The notes beneath the pieces were generated by a model. It did no database searches, was not told where the DNA came from, and saw only the letters and a list, made by a program, of their open reading frames with translations. The translations under genes and the position numbers were made by a program. 64,000 nt of DNA from Parapedobacter luteus (lineage in GTDB: Bacteria; Bacteroidota; Bacteroidia; Sphingobacteriales; Sphingobacteriaceae): NCBI RefSeq assembly GCF_900168055.1, contig NZ_FUYS01000002.1, positions 558,888 through 622,887 of the forward strand, read 5' to 3'. Shown here piece by piece: positions 18,105 through 26,250 of this stretch (positions within the stretch are counted from its first letter, which is position 1; every line of letters starts with the position of its first letter).

Positions 18105-19631
18105 CTAATGTTTAAAATGCCTTACTCCCGTAAAGACCATTGCCACGCCTTTTTTGTTTGCCATTGCTATGGATTCCTCATCGCGGATAGAACCGCCGGG
18201 TTGGGTGATTGCCGTAATACCAGCTTCGGCAGCTATTTCTACACAATCCGAGAATGGGAAAAACGCATCTGAAGCGAGTACCGCGCCATGGAGATTGAAA
18301 CCGAATGACTTCGCTTTTTGGATGGCTTGGCGCAGGGCATCTACCCGTGAGGTTTGGCCGACACCACTGGCTGACAGTTGTCCATCTTTGGCCAACACGA
18401 CGGCGTTGGACTTGGTGTGTTTTACCACTTTGTTGGCAAACAAGAGATCGGCCAGCTCATTGTCCGTAGGTTTGTTATCCGTAACGACTTCCATTTGCGA
18501 AGCCCCTTCAATCACAGCGTCTTTGTCCTGTTCGATGATACCATTTAGCAGGGTCTTGAATTGCGTGGCCGGAAGCGGGGTGTCTTTTCTCCGCAGGATA
18601 ATGCGGTTTTTCTTGCCAGTAAGGATGCGCAATGCGCCCGCTGTATATACAGGTGCGATAAGCACTTCAAAGAAAAGCTTATTGATTTCTGTCGCGGTAG
18701 CCTCATCGATTTCACCATTGCCGATAATCACGCCACCGAATGCCGAAACCGGATCACAAGCCAACGCATCTTGCCAGGCTGTTAATAGGTCTGCACGCGT
18801 GGCCACGCCACAAGCATTGGTATGCTTCAGGATGGCAAATGTAGGTTCTTCAAATTCGTCAATCAGCGCTAGTGCGGCATCCACGTCTACCAAGTTATTA
18901 TAAGAGAGCTCCTTGCCGTTCAACTTGTCGAACAGGTTGTCCAAATTGCCGTAAAATATACCCCGTTGGTGTGGGTTTTCGCCATACCGCAGTACCTGAG
19001 CTTGCTGCTCACTTCGTTTAAACACCGGCAGTGGCTGCTCCTGGTTGAAATAATTAAAAATGGCTGAATCGTAATGGGAAGACACGTTGAACGCCCGCTT
19101 GGCAAACTCCTTACGGTGCTGCAAAAATGTATAACCTTCGTTTTCGGCGAGGATATCAGCCAATTGCTGGTAATCATGCTTAGAAGCAATAATCACCACA
19201 TCGTTGAAGTTTTTCGCAGCGGCACGGATGAGCGATATGCCACCAATGTCAATCTTTTCTATAATATCCTGCTCCGGTGCTCCAGACGCCACGGTCTCCT
19301 CGAACGGATAGAGGTCTACAATCACCAAGTCAATTTCCGGTATTTCGTATTCTTGAAGTTGTTGCTTGTCTGACTCAAGGGGCCTGCGGGACAAAATACC
19401 CCCAAAAACCTTCGGGTGGAGGGTCTTTACCCGTCCACCCAATATAGAGGGATATCCGGTAAGATCTTCCACCGGCACCACGTCGTACCCCAAATCACGA
19501 ATAAATGTCTCCGTGCCACCAGTTGAATAAAAGGTGACGCCGTGTTTATGCAGCAGATGGATTAACGGATCAAGGCCGTCTTTGTAGTATACGGATACCA
19601 GTGCGTTTTTTATTTTAACCGGATGGCTCAT
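18105..19631 (-). CDS. purH: Bifunctional AICAR formyltransferase / IMP cyclohydrolase
   Basis: 508-residue enzyme catalysing the last two steps of de novo purine synthesis, AICAR to FAICAR to IMP. The N-terminal MGS-like cyclohydrolase domain shows FYSTGGTETFIRDLGYDVVPV and VDLYPFEETVA. The C-terminal transformylase domain shows the signature LKHTNACGVA near residue 265, AFGGVIIGNGEID, and the end GGSIRDEESIAMANKKGVAMVFTGVRHFKH. Length is normal. purN lies 145 bp upstream on the same strand. A TAAGTTTG box (19671-19664) and an operator-like inverted repeat lie just upstream, so purH has its own control. Confidence 0.97.
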   Translation of the reverse strand: MSHPVKIKNALVSVYYKDGLDPLIHLLHKHGVTFYSTGGTETFIRDLGYDVVPVEDLTGYPSILGGRVKTLHPKVFGGILSRRPLESDKQQLQEYEIPEIDLVIVDLYPFEETVASGAPEQDIIEKIDIGGISLIRAAAKNFNDVVIIASKHDYQQLADILAENEGYTFLQHRKEFAKRAFNVSSHYDSAIFNYFNQEQPLPVFKRSEQQAQVLRYGENPHQRGIFYGNLDNLFDKLNGKELSYNNLVDVDAALALIDEFEEPTFAILKHTNACGVATRADLLTAWQDALACDPVSAFGGVIIGNGEIDEATATEINKLFFEVLIAPVYTAGALRILTGKKNRIILRRKDTPLPATQFKTLLNGIIEQDKDAVIEGASQMEVVTDNKPTDNELADLLFANKVVKHTKSNAVVLAKDGQLSASGVGQTSRVDALRQAIQKAKSFGFNLHGAVLASDAFFPFSDCVEIAAEAGITAITQPGGSIRDEESIAMANKKGVAMVFTGVRHFKH

Positions 19632-19663
19632 GCTTATATTTAGCTATGTTAGTTTTTGAGCGG

Positions 19664-19671
19664 CAAACTTA
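19664..19671 (-). promoter_or_regulatory. Putative -7 box of purH
   Basis: TAAGTTTG read on the minus strand, giving a leader of about 27-30 nt. No TTG lies at the usual 19-21 bp distance; the inverted repeat at 19676-19700 occupies that place. Confidence 0.4.
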
Positions 19672-19675
19672 GACA

Positions 19676-19700
19676 AATTTGCTGAAAATATAAGCAAATT
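19676..19700. promoter_or_regulatory. Inverted repeat upstream of purH, possible repressor operator
   Basis: AATTTGCT (19676-19683), 9-nt AT-rich spacer, AGCAAATT (19693-19700): perfect 8-bp arms lying directly upstream of the -7 box. Position and symmetry suggest a purine-responsive operator, but I know of no matching described site. Confidence 0.4.
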
Positions 19701-19776
19701 ATTCGCAGAGGTCGTACTCATCAGTACGTTTGGTTGGCTGCGCCTTTCGGTAGAAACAGCGTTTTGCCAGGGCGAA

Positions 19777-20349
19777 TTACATTTTCTTCAACAAGTTTTC
19801 AATAATTTTCGGATAGTGTAGGTGTTCCAATTGCTGCCCTTTGAACTTAACCACTTCCAGACTGTCTCCGGGGTCGATGCGGAAGCGTGCCTGGTAGATG
19901 ATTTCGCCTTCATCGAAATTTTCGTTGACAAAATGGATGGTGATGCCGGACTCTTCCTCATTTGCATCCAGAATAGCTTGGTGCACGCGGTCACCATACA
20001 TGCCTTTACCGCCGTATGCAGGAAGCAGCGCCGGGTGGATATTGATGATCTTATTTGGATAATGACGTAATAGGTTTTGCGGCACAAGCCATAGGAAGCC
20101 AGCCAATACGATTAAATCAATTTTAAGTTTATCCAATAGATTGACAATCTCATCGGTTTCATAAAATGCATGTCGATCAAAAATATGCGTGGGTACTTCA
20201 AAGTTGTCAGCGCGCTGCAATACATAAGCGTCAGGATTATTGCTTAGTACAAGCGATACCTCGGCCTGATCGTGGTACTTGAAATGCTCCATAATCTTTT
20301 GGGCATTCGACCCGGATCCGGAGGCAAAAATAGCGATTCGTTTCTTCAC
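19777..20349 (-). CDS. purN: Phosphoribosylglycinamide formyltransferase
   Basis: 190-residue folate-dependent GAR transformylase, third step of purine synthesis. The start segment VKKRIAIFASGSGSNAQKIMEHF is the family N-terminus. The catalytic region IINIHPALLPAYGGKGMYGD and the GITIHFVNENFDEGEII segment are intact. The frame is open to an ATG at 20418, but that codon overlaps the -33 region of a promoter with TAAGTTTG at 20395-20388. The start is therefore most likely the GTG at 20349, which gives the normal family length. The stop is 145 bp before purH. Confidence 0.93.
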   Translation of the reverse strand: MKKRIAIFASGSGSNAQKIMEHFKYHDQAEVSLVLSNNPDAYVLQRADNFEVPTHIFDRHAFYETDEIVNLLDKLKIDLIVLAGFLWLVPQNLLRHYPNKIINIHPALLPAYGGKGMYGDRVHQAILDANEEESGITIHFVNENFDEGEIIYQARFRIDPGDSLEVVKFKGQQLEHLHYPKIIENLLKKM

Positions 20350-20387
20350 GTTTTGATGATTGATGATGTGTTTTTGTCGATTGTATC

Positions 20388-20418
20388 CAAACTTAAAAAA
20401 GTTTGCGAAACAAAACAA
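20388..20418 (-). promoter_or_regulatory. Promoter of purN
   Basis: On the minus strand: TTG at 20418-20416, 20 nt, TAAGTTTG at 20395-20388. It predicts a leader of about 35 nt to the GTG at 20349 and excludes the upstream ATG. Confidence 0.5.
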
Positions 20419-20460
20419 ACTTAATACGTCACGTGGGCAGGAAAACTACTTTCGGCGACG

Positions 20461-20595
20461 GTGTCCCTTTTTGCTTGCAAAAGTAGCCTTTATGACGCAG
20501 TCGACCAAAAAGTTCAACCTATCGATGTAGCGGCCGAGTCGTTTGCCGTTGAAATGAAAAGATTAACGCGGTTGATCAACACCGCTTTATATTAA
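20461..20595 (+). other. Possible 44-codon ORF or gene remnant in the purN-asnB gap
   Basis: The 338-bp stretch 20419-20756 holds a frame, open from about 20427 to the stop at 20593-20595, with protein-like composition: SLYDAVDQKVQPIDV and then FAVEMKRLTRLINTALY. The only early starts are a GTG at 20461 or an internal ATG. I recognise no family. It may be a real small gene, the tail of a decayed gene, or chance. Confidence 0.2.
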
Positions 20596-20756
20596 AATTG
20601 TGACAAGTATAACCTTATATTTGTTGATATTATTTCTCAAAAAATGCAATTTTATTGAAAAAATGATTAAAAATTGTGTTAATTGTTGCGAATGTTAATG
20701 TTTTTATTCGTTACTTTGTGACTCTATAATAACTATCAAATTTAATTGATTTATTT

Positions 20757-22454
20757 ATGTGTGGAATCATTGGTGCTTTTGACCTAAAAGTAAAGTCAGA
20801 AGAATTGCGCCCCCAAGTGTTGAAGATGTCGAAAAAAATTCGGCACCGTGGGCCGGATTGGTCGGGTATATATAGCTCAGAACGAGCTATTCTGGCGCAT
20901 GAACGTTTAGCAATTGTTGATCCGAAGTCCGGCCAGCAGCCCCTGTACAGTCCCAATCGGAATGTTGTGCTTGCTGTGAACGGCGAGATTTATAATCACC
21001 AGCACTTGCGCAATCAATTACCCAACTACGAATTTTCCACGCAATGCGACAGCGAGGTGATATTGGCGTTATATGAGCAGAAGGGACCAGGCTTCCTTGA
21101 AGACTTGAACGGTATTTTTGCCTTCGCGTTATACGATGTTGAACAGGATGCTTATTTAGTTGCCCGGGATCACATTGGGATCATTCCGCTCTATATCGGT
21201 TGGGACAGCGCAGGCACATTTTATGTGGCGTCAGAACTGAAAGCATTGGAAGGCTATTGCACTCGTATCGAAGGCTTTCCTCCGGGACATTACCTCTATA
21301 GTAAAGAAAGCAACGAACCTCGCAAATGGTATAAACGGGACTGGGAACACTACGAAAGCGTAAAAGACAACGTAACGGATATCGAAACGTTGCGAAAAGG
21401 GTTGGAAGATGCTGTACATCGGCAGCTCATGTCTGACGTGCCCTATGGCGTATTGCTATCCGGAGGCTTGGATTCATCAGTCATTGCGGCGGTGACTAAA
21501 AAGTTTGCATCCCGCCGCGTAGAGTCGAACGACCAAGAGAAAGCTTGGTATCCACGGCTGCACTCATTTGCTGTAGGATTGAAAGGGTCACCTGATTTGG
21601 CAGCAGCAAAGAAAGCCGCTGAACACATTGGAACGATACATCACGAAATCAATTTCACAATCCAAGAGGGCCTGGATGCGATTCGCGATGTTATTTACCA
21701 TTTGGAGACTTACGATGTGACCACCATACGGGCGTCTACGCCAATGTACCTACTTGCCCGCGTCATCAAATCAATGGGTATCAAGATGGTTCTTTCAGGA
21801 GAAGGCTCGGATGAATTATTCGGTGGGTACCTGTATTTCCACAAGGCTCCCAATGCGAAAGAATTTCACGAGGAAACCGTACGCAAACTCAGTAAGCTGC
21901 ACCTCTATGATTGCCTGCGCGCCAACAAATCGTTAGCTGCGTGGGGCGTGGAAGGCCGTGTACCTTTCCTCGACAAAGAATTTATAGACATCGCTATGCG
22001 ATTGAACCCCGGAGATAAGATGATCAGAGAAGGGCGCATGGAGAAGTGGGTGGTACGCAAAGCTTTTGAAGACTACCTACCGGAAAGTATTGCGTGGCGG
22101 CAGAAGGAGCAATTTTCGGACGGCGTGGGCTATAGTTGGATTGACACGTTGAAGGAACAAGCTGCACTGCGTGTCAGTGATGAAGAACTGGCGGCCGCTG
22201 CTGAACGTTTTCCGATAAACCCACCGCAAAACAAAGAGGAATACTTATATCGGTCTATCTTTACCGAGCATTTTCCTTCGGACACCGCGGCACTAACAGT
22301 GCCGTCTGTCAAATCGGTGGCGTGCAGCACACCCGAAGCATTGGCATGGGATGCTTCTTTTCAAAACGTGAATGATCCATCGGGCCGTGCTGTCGCGAAT
22401 GTGCACAATGAGAGCTACGAAAAGGAAAAAACAAAGGTAGCCGAAGCGCTATAA
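20757..22454 (+). CDS. asnB: Asparagine synthase B (glutamine-hydrolysing)
   Basis: 565-residue enzyme making asparagine from aspartate, ATP and glutamine. Met1 is followed by the nucleophile Cys2 (MCGIIGAFD), exposed once Met is removed. The N-terminal glutaminase domain includes RHRGPDWSG and NGEIYNH. The C-terminal synthetase domain has the PP-loop LSGGLDSS (Ser235 region) and SGEGSDELFGGYLYF. Length matches E. coli AsnB-type enzymes. A TTACTTTG sequence about 45 nt upstream is an imperfect -7 box in an AT-rich leader region. Confidence 0.97.
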   Translation: MCGIIGAFDLKVKSEELRPQVLKMSKKIRHRGPDWSGIYSSERAILAHERLAIVDPKSGQQPLYSPNRNVVLAVNGEIYNHQHLRNQLPNYEFSTQCDSEVILALYEQKGPGFLEDLNGIFAFALYDVEQDAYLVARDHIGIIPLYIGWDSAGTFYVASELKALEGYCTRIEGFPPGHYLYSKESNEPRKWYKRDWEHYESVKDNVTDIETLRKGLEDAVHRQLMSDVPYGVLLSGGLDSSVIAAVTKKFASRRVESNDQEKAWYPRLHSFAVGLKGSPDLAAAKKAAEHIGTIHHEINFTIQEGLDAIRDVIYHLETYDVTTIRASTPMYLLARVIKSMGIKMVLSGEGSDELFGGYLYFHKAPNAKEFHEETVRKLSKLHLYDCLRANKSLAAWGVEGRVPFLDKEFIDIAMRLNPGDKMIREGRMEKWVVRKAFEDYLPESIAWRQKEQFSDGVGYSWIDTLKEQAALRVSDEELAAAAERFPINPPQNKEEYLYRSIFTEHFPSDTAALTVPSVKSVACSTPEALAWDASFQNVNDPSGRAVANVHNESYEKEKTKVAEAL

Positions 22455-22520
22455 TCTTGGTCAGGGAATCAGTGATGGGAGGTTGGCGGGATGACACTTA
22501 AGATCAATGCGAAAAATATG

Positions 22521-22548
22521 ATAGGCTGGATAACAATATCCAGCCTAT
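22521..22548. terminator. Hairpin between convergent asnB and DUF1080 genes
   Basis: Perfect 12-bp stem (ATAGGCTGGATA with TATCCAGCCTAT) and a 4-nt loop. There is no clear T-run on either side, so it is a probable bidirectional terminator or mRNA 3'-end stabiliser. Confidence 0.6.
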
Positions 22549-22594
22549 TATCGTATTAGCCACTTAGGTGGCGAACACCGATTATCTATCGCTG

Positions 22595-23332
22595 CTAAAG
22601 TGGCCGTATCCAAATATTTCTGAAGCTTACAGGATTGCCATGATCCTGCAAAACAATTGGACCCGGGCCATGAGCCTTGTATTTCGGTATGCCGATGTAC
22701 TCGGTGGGTCCATCCAATTCAACGTTGTTTTGCACCAGGACGCCATTATGGAGCACTGTTACGCGTGCCTTACTGATTAGGATGCCGTCGGCGTTGAATC
22801 GCGGAGCTGTCCAGATGATGTCATAGGTTTGCCATTCACCCGGCGGCTTGGTGGCGTTCACCAGTGGGATGCGTTGTTTATAAAGACTTGCGGCTTGCCC
22901 ATTGGAATAGGTACGGTTATTGTAACTATCCAATACCTGCACTTCGTATAGTCCCTGCATGAAGATACCGCTGTTGCCACGTCCTTGGCTTTCCCCGACG
23001 ATTTCCGTTGGGCTACGCCATTCAACATGTAATTGATAATCTGAGAATTCCTGCTTGGTTTGGATATCCCCCTTACCCCGCACGACGGTAAATGCTCCAT
23101 TGGATACCGCCCATTCAGCAGGAGAGGATCCATCTTTCTTGCTTACCCACTGGTCGAGCGACGTGCCGTCAAACAAGACAATCGCATCTGACGGTGCGCG
23201 ATCCGGATAGGTCGTAACCACGCGCGGTTCCGGCTCCCATACTTCGGTTTCTTCTGGTTTCATTTTTTGTTGTTGTGCAAATGCCGGAACGGCCAATAGT
23301 GCGACCATCCCAGCGGAAATAAACGACTTCAT
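22595..23332 (-). CDS. Exported DUF1080 protein (3-keto-disaccharide hydrolase fold)
   Basis: About 245 residues with a signal peptide (MKSFISAGMVALLAVPAFAQ). The rest is a DUF1080 concanavalin-like domain: IVLFDGTSLDQW, then EFSDYQLHVEWRSP, GNSGIFMQGLYEVQVLDSY, PPGEWQTYDIIW and GPIVLQDHGNPVSFRNIWIRPL. Members of this Bacteroidetes/Planctomycetes family act on sugars, some as 3-keto-glucoside hydrolases; the substrate here is unknown. Start choices are 23347 (MMYMNM) or 23332 (MKSF); the latter gives the more typical signal peptide. The gene stands alone, with no SusC/SusD pair beside it. Confidence 0.88.
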   Translation of the reverse strand: MKSFISAGMVALLAVPAFAQQQKMKPEETEVWEPEPRVVTTYPDRAPSDAIVLFDGTSLDQWVSKKDGSSPAEWAVSNGAFTVVRGKGDIQTKQEFSDYQLHVEWRSPTEIVGESQGRGNSGIFMQGLYEVQVLDSYNNRTYSNGQAASLYKQRIPLVNATKPPGEWQTYDIIWTAPRFNADGILISKARVTVLHNGVLVQNNVELDGPTEYIGIPKYKAHGPGPIVLQDHGNPVSFRNIWIRPL

Positions 23333-23395
23333 ATTCATATACATCATATTAATTTAACTTGCTTCTAACGTCCGCATCCGACGTGATGACCAACG

Positions 23396-24568
23396 TTAAC
23401 TAAACGCATTTATTCCGGTGATATCCATGCCGGTGATCAGCAAATGGATGTCGTGTGTACCTTCGTACGTCACCACCGATTCGAGGTTCATCATGTGTCG
23501 CATAATAGGGTATTCACCAGTGATACCCATCGCTCCGAGTACCTGCCTGGCTTCGCGGGCGATATGCAATGCTGAGGCGACACTATTGCGCTTCGCCATG
23601 GATATCTGAGCCGGCGTAGCGCGACCCTCGTTCTTTAGTGTGGCCAGGCGCCATACCAGTAATTGCCCCTTGGTGATCTCCGTGAGCATCTCCGCCAGCT
23701 TTTTCTGCTGCAGCTGGAATCCTGCAATGGGTTTGCCGAACTGCTCCCGCTCCCTGGCGTAACGCAGCGCTGTATCATAGCAATCCATTGCCGCGCCCAA
23801 CGCACCCCATGCAATACCATAGCGGGCCTGGTTGAGGCAACTCAGCGGCCCGCGCATCCCGGTAACGCCCGGCAGGATATGGCTTTTGGGCACGCGCACG
23901 TTGTCAAACACCAGTTCGCCTGTGGCTGATGCCCGCAGACTCCACTTGTTGTGCGTTTCTGGTGTGCTGAACCCCTCCATTCCGCGTTCCACGATGAGGC
24001 CCTGCACCTTCCCATCCGGGTTTTTGGCCCAAACGATGGCAATGTCGGCAAAGGGTGCGTTGGATATCCACATCTTCGAGCCGTTGAGCACCACATGGTC
24101 GCCGTCGTCTTTGAAATTGGTGAGCATCCCTGCTGGATTTGAACCGTGGTCCGGCTCGGTAAGGCCAAAGCAGCCCATCAGTTGGCCGCCTGCCAGTTTG
24201 GGCAGGTAGTTACGTTTCTGTTCTTCGCTGCCATAAGCGTAGATGGGGTACATTACCAATGAACCCTGTACCGACGCCGTAGAGCGGATGCCTGAGTCGC
24301 CGCGTTCCAGCTCCTGCATCATGATGCCGTAAGCCAGGTAGTCGAGCCCCGCACCGCCGTACTCCTCCGGGACGGTAGGGCCGAAAAGGCCAAGCCGCGC
24401 CATGTTGGGAAGCAACTGGCGCGGAAATTCTGCCCGTTGGGCATAATCCTCGATGATAGGCAATAACTGTGTGTTGACCCATTGCCGCACGCTATCGCGG
24501 ATAAGCAAATAGTCTTCGCTTATCAATTCATCCAGCAGGTAATAATCTGGCGACCGATATTGGCTCAT
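23396..24568 (-). CDS. gcdH: Acyl-CoA dehydrogenase, glutaryl-CoA dehydrogenase-like
   Basis: 390-residue FAD-dependent acyl-CoA dehydrogenase. Recognisable parts are PEEYGGAGLDYLAYGIMMQE, the FAD-binding GCFGLTEPDHGSNP and MWISNAPFADIAIVWAK, REREQFGKPIAGFQLQQ and the C-terminal VVTYEGTHDIH with the catalytic Glu. The EGTHDIH motif, together with SIRSTASVQGSLVMYPI-like sequence, matches glutaryl-CoA dehydrogenase (lysine/tryptophan breakdown, decarboxylating) rather than short-chain enzymes; the assignment is by family pattern only. A strong palindrome lies directly before the start codon. No partner electron-transfer flavoprotein genes are in view. Confidence 0.88.
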   Translation of the reverse strand: MSQYRSPDYYLLDELISEDYLLIRDSVRQWVNTQLLPIIEDYAQRAEFPRQLLPNMARLGLFGPTVPEEYGGAGLDYLAYGIMMQELERGDSGIRSTASVQGSLVMYPIYAYGSEEQKRNYLPKLAGGQLMGCFGLTEPDHGSNPAGMLTNFKDDGDHVVLNGSKMWISNAPFADIAIVWAKNPDGKVQGLIVERGMEGFSTPETHNKWSLRASATGELVFDNVRVPKSHILPGVTGMRGPLSCLNQARYGIAWGALGAAMDCYDTALRYAREREQFGKPIAGFQLQQKKLAEMLTEITKGQLLVWRLATLKNEGRATPAQISMAKRNSVASALHIAREARQVLGAMGITGEYPIMRHMMNLESVVTYEGTHDIHLLITGMDITGINAFS

Positions 24569-24569
24569 A

Positions 24570-24590
24570 ACTTGTATTTAGCATACAAGT
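24570..24590. promoter_or_regulatory. Palindrome at the acyl-CoA dehydrogenase start, probable operator
   Basis: ACTTGTAT (24570-24577), 5-nt spacer, ATACAAGT (24583-24590): perfect 8-bp arms ending one base before the ATG. On the minus strand it overlaps TATACTTG, a near match to the -7 box, so a bound repressor (TetR-like, as is common for acyl-CoA genes) would block initiation. Confidence 0.5.
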
Positions 24591-24708
24591 ATAGGGATAA
24601 AATCTGGTTTAATGAATAGGTAATGTAACACGCATCCAGTTTATAGTTTTCCGATAAAACGTCGTCTTTTCGCGTTTTACCGGCTCCAAAAAATGCGCCC
24701 GAAGTCGG

Positions 24709-24813
24709 TTAGCGTTGGGTGGTGATGTGTAGCAGTCGTTGCCCGTTATCCAGTAGAAAGCCGGCTTCCGTGTGCCTATTGCCACAGTGTGGCTTGGTGA
24801 CCTGCCGGCATCG
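24709..24813 (-). pseudogene. Possible gene-tail remnant
   Basis: In the 276-bp gap 24569-24844, one minus-strand frame reads 34 codons with natural composition (RCRQVTKPHCGNRH, then EAGFLLDNGQRLLHI) between two stops and without a start. It looks like the C-terminal end of a lost gene. I do not recognise the family. Confidence 0.25.
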
Positions 24814-24844
24814 TTAAGGTATCCCCGTTTAATATTGGCAAAAG

Positions 24845-25903
24845 TTATTGTCCCTCTTCTTTTATTAATGCGATGATTTGAGGTGTAAATTCTTGAAAAT
24901 TAATCTTTTCTCTATTATCCCAGTATTCGTTTTCAATTAAGTTGACCACTTTTCGGTATAACGGACTTCCATAAGATTCATTTAGGCTAAGATGCTCCTC
25001 GGCTTCTTCAACTCCAATATATTTTTTCTTCAAAAATATGGTAACTGCATCCGCAATGATTTCGTGGATGTAGGAATAGGTATTTTGTGCGTCACTTTCA
25101 AAGGTTTTAAAATTTATGGAAAGTGAGTCTGCATATTTAAGTGCCAGTATTTCATCGCGATATGGAGCGTTCAGGTACTCCCAATAAAGATGGCTTACCT
25201 CGTGCCATACATTATTGTTCAAGGATACTCTAGAATATTTAAAATTGGGCTCTTTACTTTCATTATCAATAAACCTGTTGTCAAACGGGATAATAACGGG
25301 GGCGTAAATTTTGTTTTCGGGGCTGATTTCTGCTTGAAAAATATTTGCCCTAAGCACCACCCCCATGGGTGAAATGGAAAAGTATATTTTTTGTCTCAAT
25401 GGTATTTGATAGAAATTTCCCAATGCTTGCAATGGTTTTTCTTCCCGTAGCCTGGTTAGGAATTGATTTTCCCATTTGCTATAGTTATCCTCTTGGCTGT
25501 CAAAGAAGCTCATAAAATCAGATGCTTTGGCAAACTCCGTGCTAAGTGTTAAGTAGTTGGCAAGGAGATTTTTATCAACTATTTGATCGAAATAGCCGTA
25601 CTTTTCAGGAAATGTTATACTATAATCCGGGAATTGGATACACCAACCTAAATCAACAAAGTCATTGTAGGGAAGTTTCCTGGCCACATCAAGCACAGGA
25701 TGGTCTTTGAAGTTGACAAACCACTCGTCTACTGCTTTTCGATAACTTGAGTTTTGTACTGCCGGACTATAGACCCCGGCCAGATAATTGATGATGTGTA
25801 ACAGCTCCGTACCCTTGTGTACTTCAACCACATAATTATGTTGGCTTTGTCGGCTGCATTGGCAAAAACAAAAAAACAGAATGGTGATTATTACAGATCT
25901 CAT
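24845..25903 (-). CDS. Predicted zinc metalloprotease-like lipoprotein, DUF4932-like
   Basis: 352 residues. The N-terminus (MRSVIITILFFCFCQC) is a signal with a Cys that may be lipidated. The body contains HEVSH at residues 234-238, an HExxH zinc-metallopeptidase motif, and a downstream HEIIADAV segment that could give the third zinc ligand. The overall pattern resembles DUF4932 proteins of Bacteroidetes; proteolytic activity is inference. The gene is clearly more AT-rich than its neighbours. The start was moved from 25999 to 25903, where the signal peptide begins. It is flanked by two GC-richer apparent gene remnants and preceded by a 20-bp-period direct repeat, which suggests acquisition by transfer. 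Confidence 0.7.
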   Translation of the reverse strand: MRSVIITILFFCFCQCSRQSQHNYVVEVHKGTELLHIINYLAGVYSPAVQNSSYRKAVDEWFVNFKDHPVLDVARKLPYNDFVDLGWCIQFPDYSITFPEKYGYFDQIVDKNLLANYLTLSTEFAKASDFMSFFDSQEDNYSKWENQFLTRLREEKPLQALGNFYQIPLRQKIYFSISPMGVVLRANIFQAEISPENKIYAPVIIPFDNRFIDNESKEPNFKYSRVSLNNNVWHEVSHLYWEYLNAPYRDEILALKYADSLSINFKTFESDAQNTYSYIHEIIADAVTIFLKKKYIGVEEAEEHLSLNESYGSPLYRKVVNLIENEYWDNREKINFQEFTPQIIALIKEEGQ

Positions 25904-25933
25904 TAGTGTTGACCTCGATAAAATAGTGTTGAC
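25904..25933. repeat. Direct repeat with 20-bp period before the metalloprotease gene
   Basis: TAGTGTTGAC at 25904-25913 and again at 25924-25933, in phase by two helical turns and immediately upstream of the ATG at 25903 (minus strand). It is a candidate tandem regulator-binding site or a duplication scar. Confidence 0.45.
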
Positions 25934-26021
25934 ACCGAAAGAAAATCGGCGTCCGCGTACACTTTTTCCAAAGATAGCATTTCCCGTTAAGAAACCCAAA
26001 TAGGCGCCGCGTGGGCCGGCC

Positions 26022-26144
26022 CTAAACTGCCCGGCAATTCAGCGTCTGCCATGCGGCTTTTGCATCGGCGGTTTCGGTGCCATTCTCATCCGTCCGGGCA
26101 GCGAGGAGAACGTTCACGTCGGGCCTGGCCTGGGCGAATGTAAC
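26022..26144 (-). pseudogene. Possible GC-rich gene remnant
   Basis: The 347-bp stretch 25904-26250 contains a 40-codon minus-strand frame bounded by stops, with protein-like composition (FAQARPDVNVLLAARTDENG, then ADAKAAWQTLNC) and GC content well above the adjacent metalloprotease gene. It has no ATG start. Probably the tail of a decayed gene; family not recognised. Confidence 0.3.
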
Positions 26145-26182
26145 CTAGGATGCGACGTTTTTTCAACGTATTGGGAAACGCG

Positions 26183-26212
26183 AAAAAAACACTAACTTTC
26201 GGGTGTTTTTTT
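26183..26212. terminator. A-run/T-run hairpin
   Basis: Perfect 10-bp stem AAAAAAACAC (26183-26192) with GTGTTTTTTT (26203-26212) and a 10-nt loop. The arms form a terminator on either strand. No intact gene leads into it, which fits a leftover terminator of the decayed gene or insulation of the regulator locus. Confidence 0.55.
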
Positions 26213-26250
26213 ATCTTTACCGTGTGAAATAAAACCTAAAGCTTAGACTT

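Noticed and set aside
18154-18903. 249-codon frame on the plus strand inside purH
   Set aside because: Antisense shadow of a well-supported gene; Ser-rich and without any recognisable domain.
20350-20418. ATG at 20418 as purN start
   Set aside because: It overlaps the -33 region of a TTG-N20-TAAGTTTG promoter, and the extra residues are not PurN-like.
26027-26100. CTGCCCGG and CCGGGCAG arms about 59 nt apart
   Set aside because: Short GC-rich arms with a long loop inside an apparent old coding remnant; likely chance.
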